Below are positions 62,742-64,000 of a DNA stretch of 64,000 nucleotides, in pieces. Below the pieces are notes generated by a model. The model had not been told where the DNA came from. It searched no databases and saw only the letters and a list, made by a program, of their open reading frames with translations. This DNA comes from JAFGPL01 sp963781805. Lineage in GTDB: Bacteria; Bacteroidota; Bacteroidia; Bacteroidales; UBA10428. A program made the position numbers and the translations under genes. The stretch spans positions 3,286,001 through 3,350,000 of the forward strand of contig CAWAHF010000004.1 in NCBI GenBank assembly GCA_963781805.1. The letters run 5' to 3'. Positions within the stretch are counted from its first letter, which is position 1, and every line of letters begins with the position of its first letter.

Positions 62742-63722
62742 TTGGTAAAGATAGGAAATACAGAATTAAGAGACAGGCCCCTTTTGCTTGCACCCATGGA
62801 AGATGTAACTGATCCCTCATTCAGGTATGTATGTAAAATGTTTGGGGCAGATATGATGTTTACGGAATTTATTTCTTCGGACGGCCTGATCAGAGATGGG
62901 AGAAAAAGCCTGATCAAACTGGAAATATCCGATGAAGAGAGGCCTATCGGAATCCAGCTGTATGGTCATATCCTGGAATCTATGGTAGAAGCTGCAAAAA
63001 TTGCCACCCGGGCCAATCCGGATGTCATTGATATTAACTTTGGCTGTCCGGTACGAAAAATAGCCGCCCGGGGAGCAGGCGCCGGCATGCTCAACAATAT
63101 TCCCCTGATGGTGCAAATGACAGAAGAAATTGTAAAAGCCACCCCGATACCCGTGACGGTTAAAACAAGACTGGGTTGGGATGGCACGAACAAGAATATT
63201 GTGGAAATTGCCGAAAAACTGCAGGATGTGGGAATACAAGCAATTACCATTCACGGTCGCACCCGGGCGCAGTTATATAAGGGAGATGCAGACTGGACGC
63301 TTATCGGAGCCGTTAAAAACAATCCAAGAATGAAAATCCCGGTTATCGGAAATGGCGATATTGTTTCAGCGCAATCAGCCAAAGATGCATTTGATAAATT
63401 CGGAGTAGACGGCATTATGATAGGCCGAGGTTCTGTTGGCAGGCCCTGGATTTTTAAGGAAATCCGGCATTTTCTGGATACCGGAAATGAAATGGAACCG
63501 TTAACTGTACAGGAAAAAACAAATCTTGCCCGATTACATTTGAAAAAATCGGTTGAGATAAAAGGCGAGCCAAGAGGAATTTATGAAATGCGCAGGCATT
63601 TTTGTCATTATTTCAAGGGACTGCCTGATTTTAAAGAGATACGTATGAAGTTGGTGACTTTGCTTGAATTGAGTAAAATCGAAGATACTTTTTATGAAAT
63701 AGAATTAAAATATACGGATTGA
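62742..63722 (+). CDS. dusB: tRNA-dihydrouridine synthase B
   Basis: 326 aa from a TTG at 62742 (LVKIGNTELRDRPLLLAPME). Reduces uridine in tRNA to dihydrouridine with FMN and NADPH. LLAPMEDVTDPSFRYVCKMF binds FMN, INFGCPVRKIAARGAGAGML holds the catalytic cysteine, and ITIHGRTRAQLYKGDADW and PVIGNGDIVSAQSAKDAF complete the barrel. The length suits DusB. There is no strong ATG in the region. Confidence 0.93.
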   Translation: MVKIGNTELRDRPLLLAPMEDVTDPSFRYVCKMFGADMMFTEFISSDGLIRDGRKSLIKLEISDEERPIGIQLYGHILESMVEAAKIATRANPDVIDINFGCPVRKIAARGAGAGMLNNIPLMVQMTEEIVKATPIPVTVKTRLGWDGTNKNIVEIAEKLQDVGIQAITIHGRTRAQLYKGDADWTLIGAVKNNPRMKIPVIGNGDIVSAQSAKDAFDKFGVDGIMIGRGSVGRPWIFKEIRHFLDTGNEMEPLTVQEKTNLARLHLKKSVEIKGEPRGIYEMRRHFCHYFKGLPDFKEIRMKLVTLLELSKIEDTFYEIELKYTD

Positions 63723-63749
63723 ATTTTAACTACAACTTCCTTTATTTTC

Positions 63750-64000
63750 TTATAAAATCTGATGTTGTTCAATTAAATCAACATCATTGGAAGGATTCTT
63801 TTGAGGATAATCAATGGTATAGTGCAATCCCCTGCTCTCCTTCCGTTGCTGGGCACCCTTGATAATAAGATATCCGACGTTGATCATATTTCGCAGTTCG
63901 CAAAGTTTTTGAGAAAGTTTCGATTCAATAAATAATTTCTCGGTTTCTTCAAATATAATTTCAAGCCGGTCCAAGGCACGCTGAAGTCTTATATTCGAAC
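63750..64000 (-). CDS. nadB: L-aspartate oxidase, C-terminal end (partial)
   Basis: 84 codons reach the right edge without a start. The visible part, FEETEKLFIESKLSQKLCEL, then RNMINVGYLIIKGAQQRKES and RGLHYTIDYPQKNP, matches the C-terminal helical domain of NadB, including the conserved SRGLHY segment. NadB oxidises aspartate to iminoaspartate in NAD synthesis. A SdhA/FrdA-type ending looks different (no RGLHY). The rest lies outside. Confidence 0.8.
   Translation of the reverse strand, partial: SNIRLQRALDRLEIIFEETEKLFIESKLSQKLCELRNMINVGYLIIKGAQQRKESRGLHYTIDYPQKNPSNDVDLIEQHQIL

Noticed and set aside
1..64000. CRISPR array or rRNA operon
   Set aside because: No regularly spaced direct repeats and no rRNA-like conserved sequence were seen.

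Overview
The window is a chromosomal segment of a Bacteroidota bacterium, most likely an anaerobic or facultative marine or sediment member of the Bacteroidales/Marinilabiliales type. The evidence is AT-rich DNA, promoters with the Bacteroidota -7 box TAnnTTTG, many lipoproteins, TonB paralogues, secretion-system (T9SS/FlgD-like) C-terminal domains on exported proteins, a SpoIIE/SiaB/SiaC signalling set and the Bacteroidota form of SdhCAB. No rRNA or CRISPR array was seen. One tRNA (Ala, GGC) is present. Both ends cut genes: dnaE on the left and nadB on the right.

Layout. 1-9.3 kb: dnaE, a decayed terC relic, a thioredoxin-fold lipoprotein, an AlbA-type regulator, tRNA-Ala, two tandem TonB proteins, a conserved lipoprotein and hflX. 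9.3-15.3 kb: a DUF559 relic inside 31-bp inverted repeats, asd, a large lamin-tail-domain secreted protein, a LOG-family enzyme and a lipoprotein. 15.4-22.1 kb: a Crp/Fnr regulator facing a DsrE-TusA-MvhD-HdrA-HdrA-wHTH-QmoC operon across a perfect TGTGA-N6-TCACA palindrome. 22.1-25.2 kb: an IS110 transposase and a broken lipoprotein gene. 25.2-37.2 kb: an FNR-type regulator divergent from a 12-gene Mrp/complex-I-like operon, with a ferritin-like gene at its end. 37.3-45 kb: GH11 xylanase, a DUF362 protein, a FISUMP lipoprotein, a Rossmann-fold protein and a class-C serine hydrolase. 45.2-46.75 kb: an intact IS66 element with its target duplication. 46.8-52.8 kb: a divergent PRPP synthetase and an opposite-strand corrinoid methyl-transfer operon. 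53-64 kb: sdhCAB, the siaABC-like operon, an M24 aminopeptidase, a hypothetical, a CPBP protease, dusB and the end of nadB.

The most interesting part is 15.4-37.2 kb. One operon carries persulfide-carrier proteins (DsrE, TusA) beside a Qmo/Hdr-like membrane flavoprotein complex. The next carries a respiratory complex whose gene order (Mrp E-F-G-B-like-C, two antiporter modules, then M-J-K-L-N) matches what I recall of the archaeal Mbx/Mbs sulfane reductase rather than the Mbh hydrogenase. Its catalytic subunit has both NiFe-binding CxxC motifs changed to CxxE, and its NuoB-like subunit keeps only three cluster cysteines. The two antiporter subunits are fused, and the ferredoxin-like subunit is fused to a GltD-like NAD(P)H oxidoreductase. 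My inference is an ion-pumping, non-hydrogenase complex linking NAD(P)H or ferredoxin to sulfane/disulfide chemistry, with the Qmo/TusA/DsrE operon handling sulfur and quinone-level electrons, both under oxygen- or redox-responsive Crp/Fnr control. The sequence supports the parts list; the substrates remain inferred.
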